A DNA stretch of 64,000 bases from Autumnicola sp041679265 (lineage in GTDB: Bacteria; Bacteroidota; Bacteroidia; Flavobacteriales; Flavobacteriaceae). The stretch spans positions 196,177 to 260,176 of the forward strand of contig NZ_JBGFSM010000007.1 of the NCBI RefSeq assembly GCF_041679265.1, in the 5' to 3' direction. The notes under the pieces are model-generated. The model saw only the letters and a list, made by a program, of their open reading frames with translations. It searched no databases and was not told where the DNA came from. The number at the start of each line of letters is the position of its first letter. Positions within the stretch are counted from its first letter, which is position 1. This document shows, piece after piece, positions 43,135-51,738 of the stretch. Both the position numbers and the translations under genes were made by a program.

Positions 43135-44001
43135 ATGGATACTAAAGAACTCCTTAAGAAAGTACGAAAAATAGAAATTAAGACCCGCCGCCTGAGCGAT
43201 CACGTGTTTGGCGGGGAATACCACTCTACCTTTAAAGGCCGCGGGATGACTTTTAGTGAAGTGCGGCAGTACCAGTTTGGGGACGATGTTAGGAATATAG
43301 ACTGGAATGTTACCGCCCGTTACAGCGAACCATTTGTAAAGGTTTTTGAAGAGGAGCGGGAGCTTACCATGATGCTTGTGGTAGACGTTTCTGCTTCAGA
43401 AATGTTTGGGACCCAAAGCCAGTTTAAAAAGGATGTTATCACTGAAATAGCTGCGACTTTAGCTTTTTCAGCAACAAAGAATAATGATAAAATAGGTCTT
43501 ATGCTGTTTACAGATAAGATTGAATTGTACATTCCTCCTAAAAAAGGACGTTCGCATGTATTAAGGATTATCAGGGAACTGCTGGAATTTCAGCCAACCG
43601 GTAAAAAAACAGATATTGCTGGCGCTTTGAAATACCTCTCCAATGTGATGAAGAAAAAAGCCATCGTTTTTGTGCTTTCAGATTTTATCGCAGAAGATTA
43701 TCAGCATACCCTTAAGATTTCTGCCGGAAGGCACGATGTAACCGGAATAAGGATTTACGACAGGCACGAGGAACAAATTCCCAATCTTGGTTTGGTACAG
43801 ATGTTGGATGAGGAATCGGGCGAAAGCATTACGGTAAATACCGGTTCCAAAACGGTAAGAAACAGTTATGCAAAATATTACCAATCCCGGGTAGAGTACT
43901 TCCACGAAAGCTTTACGCTTAGCGGCGCCGGGACAATAGATAACCGGCTGGATGAGAGTTATGTAAAAAAACTGCTGGGTTACTTTAAGAGAAGAGCATA
44001 A
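43135..44001 (+). CDS. DUF58 domain protein (VWA-like)
   Basis: 288 residues, cytoplasmic. DUF58 core: YHSTFKGRGMTFSEVRQYQFGDDVRNIDWNVTAR as family landmarks in the first 65 residues, then a VWA-like domain with MIDAS-type VVDVSASEMFG near 82-92. It is the usual gene between MoxR and the Bat proteins and is a likely client or partner of the MoxR ATPase. The stop is five bases before the next gene. Confidence 0.9.
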   Translation: MDTKELLKKVRKIEIKTRRLSDHVFGGEYHSTFKGRGMTFSEVRQYQFGDDVRNIDWNVTARYSEPFVKVFEEERELTMMLVVDVSASEMFGTQSQFKKDVITEIAATLAFSATKNNDKIGLMLFTDKIELYIPPKKGRSHVLRIIRELLEFQPTGKKTDIAGALKYLSNVMKKKAIVFVLSDFIAEDYQHTLKISAGRHDVTGIRIYDRHEEQIPNLGLVQMLDEESGESITVNTGSKTVRNSYAKYYQSRVEYFHESFTLSGAGTIDNRLDESYVKKLLGYFKRRA

Positions 44002-44006
44002 TCAAT

Positions 44007-45671
44007 ATGAAAAATGAAGCTTCATATTCTAAAAAGAGATACACATTGCATAGTTTGAAAAACAAAAGAAGATGGGACAACATTTTCTTTTTTTTCTTTT
44101 TTCTGGTTACAGGTGTTGCTTTTGGACAACAGCCACAGGTAAAAGCCAAAATTGATTCCACGAATATCAAAATTGGAGAGCAAATAAGGTATAGCATCCA
44201 GGTAGAAACCGATTCCACAGACCTGGTGGTTTTTCCCGAAGGCAATACCTTTTCGCCCCTGGAAGTGGTGGAATCTATGAAAACAGATACTTCCAGGAGC
44301 CAGGACCGCTTCCGGCTGCTAAAAGAATATTCGCTTACGCAGTTTGATTCTGGTTCTTACACAATTCCGCAGCAAAGGGTGATTGTAAACAACAGGGAAT
44401 TTTTAACCGATTCTATGCTGGTGGAAGTTGCTAACGTGGTGGTGGATACTACAAAGCAAAAAATGTATCCCATAAAACCTTCTGTGGAAGCACCTTCCAC
44501 TTTTCAAATTCCCAATTGGATATGGTGGTCATTGTTGGGAATTGCGGTTATAATTGGAATACTGTTTTTCTTCAGAAAGAAAAGAAAGGAAGCCCGGGAA
44601 CGGGAGCTGCCGCCTTATGAGCAGGCTATGCTGGAGCTGGATAGACTGGATCATTCCCATTTGCTGGAGCAAAGGGAGGTAAAAGAATATTATTCGCAGC
44701 TCACTTTTTCGGTACGTAAATATTTAGACAGGAAAGTGTATGACCGTGCCCTGGAAAGCACTACCAGCGAGCTGATTGCTTACCTGGAATTGCAGCGGGA
44801 AAGCGGAAACCTTAAAATTGACCGTAAAACCATAGATGATTTAAAGCGCATCCTGCAGCGTGCCGATTTAGCCAAATTTGCCAATTCCAGGCCGGATGTT
44901 ATTACAGCCAAGGAAGACCGTTCCAATGTAAAACTTATTGTAGACGATGTAAAAACTTCCATTCCTGAACCTACCGAAGAAGAATTGATGCGGGACGAGA
45001 TGTACCGCCAGGCAAAACTGAAGCGGCGAAGGAGAAAACGCATTATCATTGGTGTGATAATAGGCGCTTTTGCTTTGGTAATCGCCGTTGGCGCCCTAAT
45101 TGCCACTAAAGGTTTTACCTATGTAAAAGATACTTATTTGGGCCATCCCACTAAAGAATTACTGGAAGGGGAATGGATTAGAAGTGAATATGGAAATCCG
45201 CCGGTGGCCATTACCACACCACAGGTTTTAAAGAGGGGCGAAATACCAATGCCTGCGGAAGCACAGGAAATGCTGGTAGGCAGCGAAACTTTTTTGTATG
45301 GTAGTATTATTGGGAACTTCTATACTGCAGTGAGTACGGTACAGTTTAACAAGCAGGTGCAGTTTAACCTGGACACCGCTGTAGATGGTATTTATGCCTA
45401 CCTTGAAAAACAGGGCGCGCAGAATATTGTGATGAAGCGTGAGGAGTTTGCCACTTTAAACGGGGCAAAAGGCATTCGGGCCTTCGGAACTTTGGAAATG
45501 GAAAATCCCGTTTCCGGAGAATTAACCCAGAACAAATACGAGATCCTCAATTTTGCTGAAAATGGAGGTTACCAGCAAATCACCATTATTTATGATGCAG
45601 AGGATGTTTATGCCGAAGAAATCGCGCAGCGAATTATTGATTCGGTAGAATTAACAAATATAAACAACTGA
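44007..45671 (+). CDS. BatD-like/DUF4381-type membrane protein with extra C-terminal domain
   Basis: 554 residues. An N-terminal hydrophobic segment (about 25-40, FFFFFFLVTGVAFGQ) serves as signal/anchor. Then a beta-rich domain similar to the start of BatD (KAKIDSTNIKIGEQIRYSIQ), a membrane helix about 172-188, a cytoplasmic helical part (about 190-345), a second helix about 350-370, and a C-terminal domain (about 385-554) that I do not recognise, probably on the far side of the membrane. It overlaps batA by one base (TGATG). It is in the slot usually held by a shorter DUF4381 protein. Confidence 0.7.
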   Translation: MKNEASYSKKRYTLHSLKNKRRWDNIFFFFFFLVTGVAFGQQPQVKAKIDSTNIKIGEQIRYSIQVETDSTDLVVFPEGNTFSPLEVVESMKTDTSRSQDRFRLLKEYSLTQFDSGSYTIPQQRVIVNNREFLTDSMLVEVANVVVDTTKQKMYPIKPSVEAPSTFQIPNWIWWSLLGIAVIIGILFFFRKKRKEARERELPPYEQAMLELDRLDHSHLLEQREVKEYYSQLTFSVRKYLDRKVYDRALESTTSELIAYLELQRESGNLKIDRKTIDDLKRILQRADLAKFANSRPDVITAKEDRSNVKLIVDDVKTSIPEPTEEELMRDEMYRQAKLKRRRRKRIIIGVIIGAFALVIAVGALIATKGFTYVKDTYLGHPTKELLEGEWIRSEYGNPPVAITTPQVLKRGEIPMPAEAQEMLVGSETFLYGSIIGNFYTAVSTVQFNKQVQFNLDTAVDGIYAYLEKQGAQNIVMKREEFATLNGAKGIRAFGTLEMENPVSGELTQNKYEILNFAENGGYQQITIIYDAEDVYAEEIAQRIIDSVELTNINN

Positions 45672-46675
45672 TGTTTACAAATTTCACTTTTGAAAATCCG
45701 CAGTTTTTCTGGCTGTTTTTGCTGCTTCCAGTAGCCATTGCCTGGTATTTCTGGAAGCGAAACAGGCAAACGGCAGAGTTGCGTATTTCTACCATCAAAG
45801 GTTTCAAGGCTAAAAAGAGTTTGCTGGCACAGCTTAAACCGGTGCTTTTTATCCTAAGGCTGCTGGTACTGGCATTGATAATTACCGCTATGGCCAGGCC
45901 AAGAACGGTAGATGTTTCTACCAGGAGCAGCAGTACGCAGGGGATAGACATTGTAATGGCCATAGATGTTTCAGCCAGTATGCTGGCTCGCGACCTGCAG
46001 CCAAACCGCCTGGACGCGCTTAAGGAAGTGGCTCAGGAATTTGTAAAAGGAAGGCCGTCAGACAGGATTGGGCTGGTGGTTTATGCGGGAGAAAGCTTTA
46101 CTAAAACACCAATCACCAGTGATGAAGAAATTGTACTAAGCGCACTTAGGGATATAGAATATAATAATTTGCTGCAAAATGGTACTGCCATAGGTTCCGG
46201 TTTGGCTACTGCGGTAAATCGGTTAAAGGACAGCAAGGCAAAAAGCAAGGTGATTATCCTGTTAACCGATGGGGTGAACAATTCCGGTTTTATAGACCCT
46301 AAAATTGCCAGTGAGCTGGCGGTGGAATTTGGTATAAAAGTGTACACCATTGGCGTAGGCAGCAATGGAAATGCCTTATCTCCCGTGAATGTTTTGCCTA
46401 ACGGCAGGTTCCAGTACGGGATGAGCAAGGTAGAGATTGATGAAGCTTTATTAAAACAAATTGCCGATGCCACCGGCGGGCAATACTTTCGCGCCACAGA
46501 TAATGAAAAGCTGGAAGAGATTTATGCTGAAATTGACAGCCTTGAGAAGACCGATATTGAGGAATTTCGATATTATAATTATGACGAAAAATACCGGCCT
46601 TTAATTTTTCTGGCAGGCGGTTTGTTGTTGTTCGAAATATTGCTGAGGTACACTATCTTTAGAAGTTTTATATAA
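45671..46675 (+). CDS. batA: BatA, VWA-domain membrane protein
   Basis: 334 residues. Two N-terminal membrane segments (about 10-28 and 60-78), a VWA domain with MIDAS AIDVSASM (about 97-104) and later LLTDGVNNSGF, and a membrane helix near the C-terminus (LIFLAGGLLLFEILL). Orientation places the VWA domain in the periplasm. BatA and BatB form a membrane complex with other Bat proteins. The start overlaps the preceding stop. Confidence 0.92.
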   Translation: MFTNFTFENPQFFWLFLLLPVAIAWYFWKRNRQTAELRISTIKGFKAKKSLLAQLKPVLFILRLLVLALIITAMARPRTVDVSTRSSSTQGIDIVMAIDVSASMLARDLQPNRLDALKEVAQEFVKGRPSDRIGLVVYAGESFTKTPITSDEEIVLSALRDIEYNNLLQNGTAIGSGLATAVNRLKDSKAKSKVIILLTDGVNNSGFIDPKIASELAVEFGIKVYTIGVGSNGNALSPVNVLPNGRFQYGMSKVEIDEALLKQIADATGGQYFRATDNEKLEEIYAEIDSLEKTDIEEFRYYNYDEKYRPLIFLAGGLLLFEILLRYTIFRSFI

Positions 46676-46699
46676 TTGCCTTAAAATTAGAAATTAAGA

Positions 46700-47749
46700 A
46701 TGTACGTTTTTGAAGAGAAAATATATTTTTGGTTGTTGCTGGTACTTCCGGTGGTGGTACTGCTGTTCCTTATTTTGATATTCTGGAAGAGGCGTACGCA
46801 AAAGAAATTTGCCGATTCCGGGCTGCTTGCTTATCTCTCCCCAAACCGCTCCACTTTTAAGCCGGTTTTAAAGCTGATCGTCATTCTACTGGCTATTGCC
46901 AGCCTGGTGGTGGCCCTGGTAAATCCAAAGCTCGGCACAAAAATGGAAACCGTGAAGCGCGAGGGCGTGGATATTGTTTTTGCGATAGACGTTTCCAAAA
47001 GTATGGAGGCCGAAGATATCGCGCCAAGCCGGCTGGAAAAATCCAAACAGCTGGTTACACAAATTCTTAATAATCTTGGCAGTGACCGCGTGGGGATAAT
47101 CGCCTATGCCGGCAGTGCTTTCCCGCAGTTGCCTATTACTACCGACTATGCCGCGGCAAAAATGTTCCTGCAGTCCTTAAATACAGATATGATCTCTTCC
47201 CAGGGAACCGCCATAAGGGATGCCATAGATCTTGCCACCACCTATTATGATGATGAAGACCAGACCAATCGTGTCTTGTTTATTCTTAGTGACGGGGAAG
47301 ACCATGAGGGAAATATAGAAGATATCTCAGAAGAAGCCGCCAAAGCTGGCATCAAAATTATAACTATTGGGGTAGGTACCGAAAAAGGCGGCCCCATTCC
47401 TATTAAAAGAAACGGGATTGTTCAGAACTATAAAAAAGACAATGCCGGGGAAACAGTCATTACGAAACTGAATCCCGAAACCCTTCAGGAAATCGCTTCA
47501 GAAGCAAGTGGAGAATATATTCCGGGAAATGTTACTGCTCAGGTGACTGATGAGGTGCAGAATATCCTTCAGAATATTGAGAAAACAGAATTTGAAGCCA
47601 AGCAATTTGCCGATTTTGAATCTCATTTTCAGTGGTTTTTAGGTTTAGGCCTGTTCCTGCTATTTTTGGATTTATTTTTGCTGGAACGTAGTACTGCCTG
47701 GATAAAAAGGCTGAATCTTTTTAACGAAAGAAAGAAAAAAGAAGATTAA
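46700..47749 (+). CDS. batB: BatB, VWA-domain membrane protein
   Basis: 349 residues, a BatA paralogue: two N-terminal membrane segments (about 9-28, 55-74), MIDAS AIDVSKSMEAEDIAPSRL (about 94-111), FILSDGEDHEGN, and a C-terminal helix LGLGLFLLFLDLFLLE. The stop is one base before batC. Bat proteins act together in envelope stress resistance in some bacteria; the exact step is unknown. Confidence 0.92.
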   Translation: MYVFEEKIYFWLLLVLPVVVLLFLILIFWKRRTQKKFADSGLLAYLSPNRSTFKPVLKLIVILLAIASLVVALVNPKLGTKMETVKREGVDIVFAIDVSKSMEAEDIAPSRLEKSKQLVTQILNNLGSDRVGIIAYAGSAFPQLPITTDYAAAKMFLQSLNTDMISSQGTAIRDAIDLATTYYDDEDQTNRVLFILSDGEDHEGNIEDISEEAAKAGIKIITIGVGTEKGGPIPIKRNGIVQNYKKDNAGETVITKLNPETLQEIASEASGEYIPGNVTAQVTDEVQNILQNIEKTEFEAKQFADFESHFQWFLGLGLFLLFLDLFLLERSTAWIKRLNLFNERKKKED

Positions 47750-47750
47750 G

Positions 47751-48650
47751 ATGATGAAGACAGGAAATTTAAAAAATATAGGCGCTGTAATGGCAATATT
47801 GGCCATTTCAGCCTTCGGAAAACTTTCAGCTCAGGAAAATCCCAAAAAAATTCAGCGTGAGGTAAACGAATATCTTCGCGAAGCTGAAGACGCGATGTCC
47901 GATAACGATTTTGCTTCCGCAGAAGCCTCCTATCGCAAAGCAATTGCCAAGGATCCCGGCAATACCGTGGCTAAGTACAATATGGGAAACCTGTATTACA
48001 ATAAAGAAAAAACGCCACAGGCCGAAAACAGGCTGAAGGAAGCTGATGAAATTTCGGAAAGCAAAGAAGATAAGCACCGGATTAACCACAACTTAGGCAA
48101 TTCTTATATGAAGCAGAAAAAATATAAGGAAGCGGTGGAAGCTTATAAAAATGCTTTAAGAAATGACCCTACAGATGAAGAAACCCGGTACAACCTGGCA
48201 TTAGCTAAGAAAATGCTGGAAGAACAGCAGCAAAACCAGGATCAGAACAAAGATCAGAATAAAGATAATCAGGACCAGAATAAAGATCAGAACAAAGACC
48301 AGGACCAGGATAAGCAAAACCAGGATGGTGAAGGTGGCGACGATGAGCAAAACAAAGATAACCAGCCTAAGGACGAAGGAGAGAACAAGGACGAACAAAA
48401 TAAAGATAAAGGCGGCCAGGACGAGAAAAAGGATCAGGACCAGAAAAAGGACCAGCAGGATAAAGGCGATGAAAAAGGAGATGAACAAAAAGAGCAGCCG
48501 CAACAGCCACAGCCTGCCCAGGGGCAATTATCGCCTCAGCAAATAAAGAGCCTGCTGGAAGCGATGAATAACGAAGAGAAAAAGGTGCAGGACAAAATTA
48601 ATGCTGAAAAGGCCAAAGGGGTGAAGGTGAGGTCTGAAAAAGACTGGTAA
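47751..48650 (+). CDS. batC: BatC, TPR protein with highly charged linker
   Basis: 299 residues. A signal peptide (about 1-27, ending KLSAQ) precedes about three TPR repeats (about 35-145: ADNDF-like SDNDFASAEASYRKAIAKDP, MGNLYYN, LGNSYMKQKKYKEAVEAYKNAL). Residues about 160-265 are a low-complexity stretch of Asp, Gln, Asn, Lys and Glu (DQNKDQNKD repeats), followed by a short C-terminal helix. The linker is extended and probably disordered in the periplasm. DNA of this region is repetitive and may vary in length between strains. Confidence 0.88.
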   Translation: MMKTGNLKNIGAVMAILAISAFGKLSAQENPKKIQREVNEYLREAEDAMSDNDFASAEASYRKAIAKDPGNTVAKYNMGNLYYNKEKTPQAENRLKEADEISESKEDKHRINHNLGNSYMKQKKYKEAVEAYKNALRNDPTDEETRYNLALAKKMLEEQQQNQDQNKDQNKDNQDQNKDQNKDQDQDKQNQDGEGGDDEQNKDNQPKDEGENKDEQNKDKGGQDEKKDQDQKKDQQDKGDEKGDEQKEQPQQPQPAQGQLSPQQIKSLLEAMNNEEKKVQDKINAEKAKGVKVRSEKDW

Positions 48651-48698
48651 CAAAAATTGTTAATTTAGATATCCGATAATCTGAATAGAAGACAGAAA

Positions 48699-50456
48699 AT
48701 GAAGTTGAAACTAATCTTAATAAGCTTTCTTGTAATGGCCACAGGACTGCTGCAGGCGCAGGTACAGTTTGAGGCAAATGTTAGCAAAAAAAAGCTGGGA
48801 ATAAATGAGCGTCTTCGGGTTGATTTTGAAATGAACCAGGACGGAGACAACTTCAGGCCCCCTTCCTTTAATGGATGGAGGGTGATTGGCGGCCCCAACC
48901 AATCGGTAAGCAGGAGCATTTTTAACGGGAAAAGTTCGTACTCCAAAACCTATACCTATTTCCTGCAGCCGGAATCCCGGGGAAAACAAAGCATTGGCCA
49001 GGCCGAAATTGAAGTGGATGGGAAAATTTACAAAACCTCTCCGGTAGATATTGAAGTTACCGCGGCTGTGGAAGAATCTAATAATGGTGAAAATACAGAT
49101 ATTGTCGCTTCTGAAAATCTGCATCTGGTGGCAGAGATCTCCAAGACCAATCCGTACCTGAACGAGGCGATTACAGTGGTTTATAAATTGTATGTGAGCC
49201 CCAGCATTAGCGTAAGCAACTGGAGGGAAATAGATAATCCTAAGTTCAGCGATTTCTGGAGCCAGAATATTGATATACGGCAGCTAAGGGTTGAAAACGG
49301 CGAATACCAGGGCCAGCCTTACCGCTATGTTGTTTTGAGAAAAACCATCCTTTACCCGCAGAAAACCGGCGAGCTGGAAATTGAACCATTGGCGCTTGCG
49401 GTTTCGGTAGATGTTCCCAGTGAAAGGCGGGATATTTTTGGAAGCAGGATTTACAGGACGGTGGAAAAAACCGTGGCGGCCGGCAGCAGGACCATAGACG
49501 TGAAGCCGCTGCCACAGGAGGGCAGGCCGGCAGATTTCTCCGGGGCCGTGGGAGATTTTGATTTTGAAGTCACCACCAGTAAAGAAACGCTGGATGCTTC
49601 AGAGTCTTTCCAGGCTTCTGTAGAGGTGAACGGAAATGGAAACCTGAAACTTTTTGACCTTCCGGCATTAACGGTACCGCCTTCTCTTGAAAAATATGAG
49701 CCGGAACATTCTCAAAATGTAAGCACCACTCTTAACGGGATGCAGGGGAGTATTTCTGATAATTACACCATTGTGCCCACCAGGAAGGGGAAATATCCAA
49801 TTCCGGCCCTTAGTTTTTCCTATTTTGACCTGGATAGCGAGACCTATAAAACCATCACTTCAGACGAGATCCTGATAGATGTGGAAAATGGACCAGCTGC
49901 CGGAGCGGTTGCTGCCAGTCCGGGAACAACGGCCAAACGGCCTGTGGCCAGTGCAGAGCAGTTTAGGTATATTAAACTGGATGGGAACTTGAAACCACTT
50001 CAGCAGCAACAGTTTTTTAAATCGGTGTCCTTCTGGAGCCTCGTGTGCCTTCCGTTTTTTATTATTCCCGTAGCTATTCTCTTCGGAAAAAAACGAGAAG
50101 AGAAAGCTAATGATATTACCGGGAACCGCAGGAAAAAAGCAGACCGCCTGGCAAGGAAGTACCTTTCAGAAGCTAAAAAGAATCTGGGCGACCAGGCAGC
50201 ATTTTATGTGGCGCTGGAAAGGGCCATGCATAATTACCTGAAAGCAAAACTGCACATTCAAACCAGTGAAATGAGCAAAGACCGCATTAGCGAGATTCTT
50301 GCTGAAAGAGGGGTGGATGAAGCAACAATAAAGGATTTTATAAGTTTACTGGAAAGCTGTGAATTTGCACGTTACACGCCGGCTTCTACCGTTACCATGA
50401 AGCAGGATTATGAGAAAGCTGCCAATGTGATTTCAACCTTAGATAAACAATTGTAA
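48699..50456 (+). CDS. batD: BatD, Ig-like-fold membrane protein
   Basis: 585 residues. Signal peptide (about 1-21, ending LLQAQ), then a large periplasmic part of beta-sandwich domains (VQFEANVSKKKLGINERLRVDFEM; WRVIGGPNQSVS; RYVVLRKTILYPQKTGELEI), a membrane helix about 447-465 (SLVCLPFFIIPVAILF) and a cytoplasmic helical C-terminus. The size is normal for BatD. It should bridge the VWA proteins and cytoplasmic partners. It is spaced one base from batE. Confidence 0.92.
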   Translation: MKLKLILISFLVMATGLLQAQVQFEANVSKKKLGINERLRVDFEMNQDGDNFRPPSFNGWRVIGGPNQSVSRSIFNGKSSYSKTYTYFLQPESRGKQSIGQAEIEVDGKIYKTSPVDIEVTAAVEESNNGENTDIVASENLHLVAEISKTNPYLNEAITVVYKLYVSPSISVSNWREIDNPKFSDFWSQNIDIRQLRVENGEYQGQPYRYVVLRKTILYPQKTGELEIEPLALAVSVDVPSERRDIFGSRIYRTVEKTVAAGSRTIDVKPLPQEGRPADFSGAVGDFDFEVTTSKETLDASESFQASVEVNGNGNLKLFDLPALTVPPSLEKYEPEHSQNVSTTLNGMQGSISDNYTIVPTRKGKYPIPALSFSYFDLDSETYKTITSDEILIDVENGPAAGAVAASPGTTAKRPVASAEQFRYIKLDGNLKPLQQQQFFKSVSFWSLVCLPFFIIPVAILFGKKREEKANDITGNRRKKADRLARKYLSEAKKNLGDQAAFYVALERAMHNYLKAKLHIQTSEMSKDRISEILAERGVDEATIKDFISLLESCEFARYTPASTVTMKQDYEKAANVISTLDKQL

Positions 50457-50457
50457 A

Positions 50458-51204
50458 ATGAAAAGAATTGTATATCTCTTATTATTCCTCTCCATATCCC
50501 TTTTTGCGCAAAATGAAGGAACTTTTGAAGAGGCAAATGAAGCCTACTCCAATGGGAATTATGAGGAGGCTATAGATAAGTATAACAAGATTCTGGAATC
50601 TGGCGAGGCTTCGGCTGCTTTGTATTACAACCTTGGAAATGCCCATTATAAGCTTAACCACTTAGCCGAAAGTATATATAATTATGAAAAAGCGCTACTG
50701 CGAAATCCGGGAGATGAAGATATAAAAAACAATATCAAATTTGCCCGTAATATGGCAATAGACGACATTCAGGAGGTAGATCGCAGCGGTTTTAGCGAGA
50801 GTGTAAACAATCTTATTTCAACGTTTACAGCAAATTCCTGGGCCACAATAGCCATTATTTTTTGTGCGTTGTTCGCGGCATTTTTTCTTGCTTATTATTT
50901 TATGCAGAAGCCGCTTTTAAAAAGGATTTTCTTTGGAATTTCTATTGTTATGGTACTTTGCGGCTTCCTAAGTATTTATTTTGCCTATGCTCGGGAAGAA
51001 ATCATGGAAAATAACCAGTATGCCATTATTTTTAGTGAAGAGGCGCAGGTAAGAAACGAACCTTCCCTACGAGGCGATGAAGCTTTTTTACTACATGAAG
51101 GCACTAAAGCCCGGGTACTGGAAGATTACCAGGAATGGGTGAAAATAGAGCTTGCCAATGGCAACCAGGGCTGGATTAATAAGGAGAATATCAAAAGATT
51201 ATAA
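50458..51204 (+). CDS. batE: BatE, TPR plus SH3-like domain membrane protein
   Basis: 248 residues. Signal peptide (about 1-18, ending LFAQ), two TPR units (about 25-95, ANEAYSNGNYEEAIDKYNKIL; YYNLGNAHYKLNHLAESIYNYEKAL as landmarks), two membrane helices (about 123-142, 151-170) and a C-terminal bacterial SH3-like domain (about 185-245, QVRNEPSLRGDE... GNQGWINKENIKRL). It is the last gene of the operon. A weak stem AGAGA...TCTCT lies just after it, but no clear terminator. Confidence 0.9.
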   Translation: MKRIVYLLLFLSISLFAQNEGTFEEANEAYSNGNYEEAIDKYNKILESGEASAALYYNLGNAHYKLNHLAESIYNYEKALLRNPGDEDIKNNIKFARNMAIDDIQEVDRSGFSESVNNLISTFTANSWATIAIIFCALFAAFFLAYYFMQKPLLKRIFFGISIVMVLCGFLSIYFAYAREEIMENNQYAIIFSEEAQVRNEPSLRGDEAFLLHEGTKARVLEDYQEWVKIELANGNQGWINKENIKRL

Positions 51205-51242
51205 GTATAGCAGCTCGATTTAAGAGATAAAGAATTTCTCTC

Positions 51243-51278
51243 GGGAACATAATGTTCCCATAATTTGTGGTATTTTTG
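51243..51278 (+). promoter_or_regulatory. Perfect palindrome overlapping a -7 promoter box
   Basis: GGGAACAT-A-ATGTTCCC (51243-51259) is a perfect 17 bp dyad. Eleven bases downstream is TATTTTTG (51271-51278), a TAnnTTTG -7 box, and the GTG start of the histidine-rich gene follows six bases later. The dyad occupies the -33 to spacer region and no TTG is present at the usual -33 position. It has the features of a regulator-binding site; whether activator or repressor is unknown. Confidence 0.65.
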
Positions 51279-51284
51279 CGATTC

Positions 51285-51578
51285 GTGAAAAAGCTCGTAT
51301 TCATATTATCATTTATCTTTCTGGCATTTCTTGCCACCCCAACTCTTGTAGTATGCATAGATAAATCTGTGGATATCTCTGCGGCTTTTAATGTAAACGA
51401 AGAGGAGAATTCTTCAAATTATAACTTTTTTGAATTCCATTTTCATCAAAATAACCACCACTCCAATTATGAGAGTATTCATTTTCTCCAGGAGCGCAAG
51501 GTGGTAGATCATTATTTTGATCAGGATTACCATAATGTATTTTTGGATGTGATCTCACCGCCTCCAAAGTCGGCGTAA
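51285..51578 (+). CDS. Small exported histidine-rich protein
   Basis: 97 residues from GTG 51285; a longer frame from GTG 51267 would overlap the -7 box. The N-terminus KKLVFILSFIFLAFLATPT is a signal peptide or anchor. The mature part has a cluster EFHFHQNNHHSNYESIHF with six His in about 18 residues and further His in VVDHYFDQDYHN, suggesting metal binding in the periplasm. One Cys follows the signal region (VVCIDKS). I know no family for it. It lies upstream of SulP with a 160 base gap. Confidence 0.65.
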   Translation: MKKLVFILSFIFLAFLATPTLVVCIDKSVDISAAFNVNEEENSSNYNFFEFHFHQNNHHSNYESIHFLQERKVVDHYFDQDYHNVFLDVISPPPKSA

Positions 51579-51738
51579 TATTCTACTGTTTTAAGGAATT
51601 GCTTCATCTGTTTATTTCAAACAGGCTGCGAGACTATGGCTTTTTTCTCTAAGGAAGCTGCAATTCCACTTTTTCAGGTTTTCATGTTAACATCCCGGCA
51701 GGTTTAAAATTAAGCCCTGCTTATAAATTGTAGATATT

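Noticed and set aside
48201..48527. Hydrophobic 108-codon minus-strand frame
   Set aside because: Antisense of the Asp/Gln/Lys-rich repeat of batC, which reads as Leu/Ile/Phe on the other strand.
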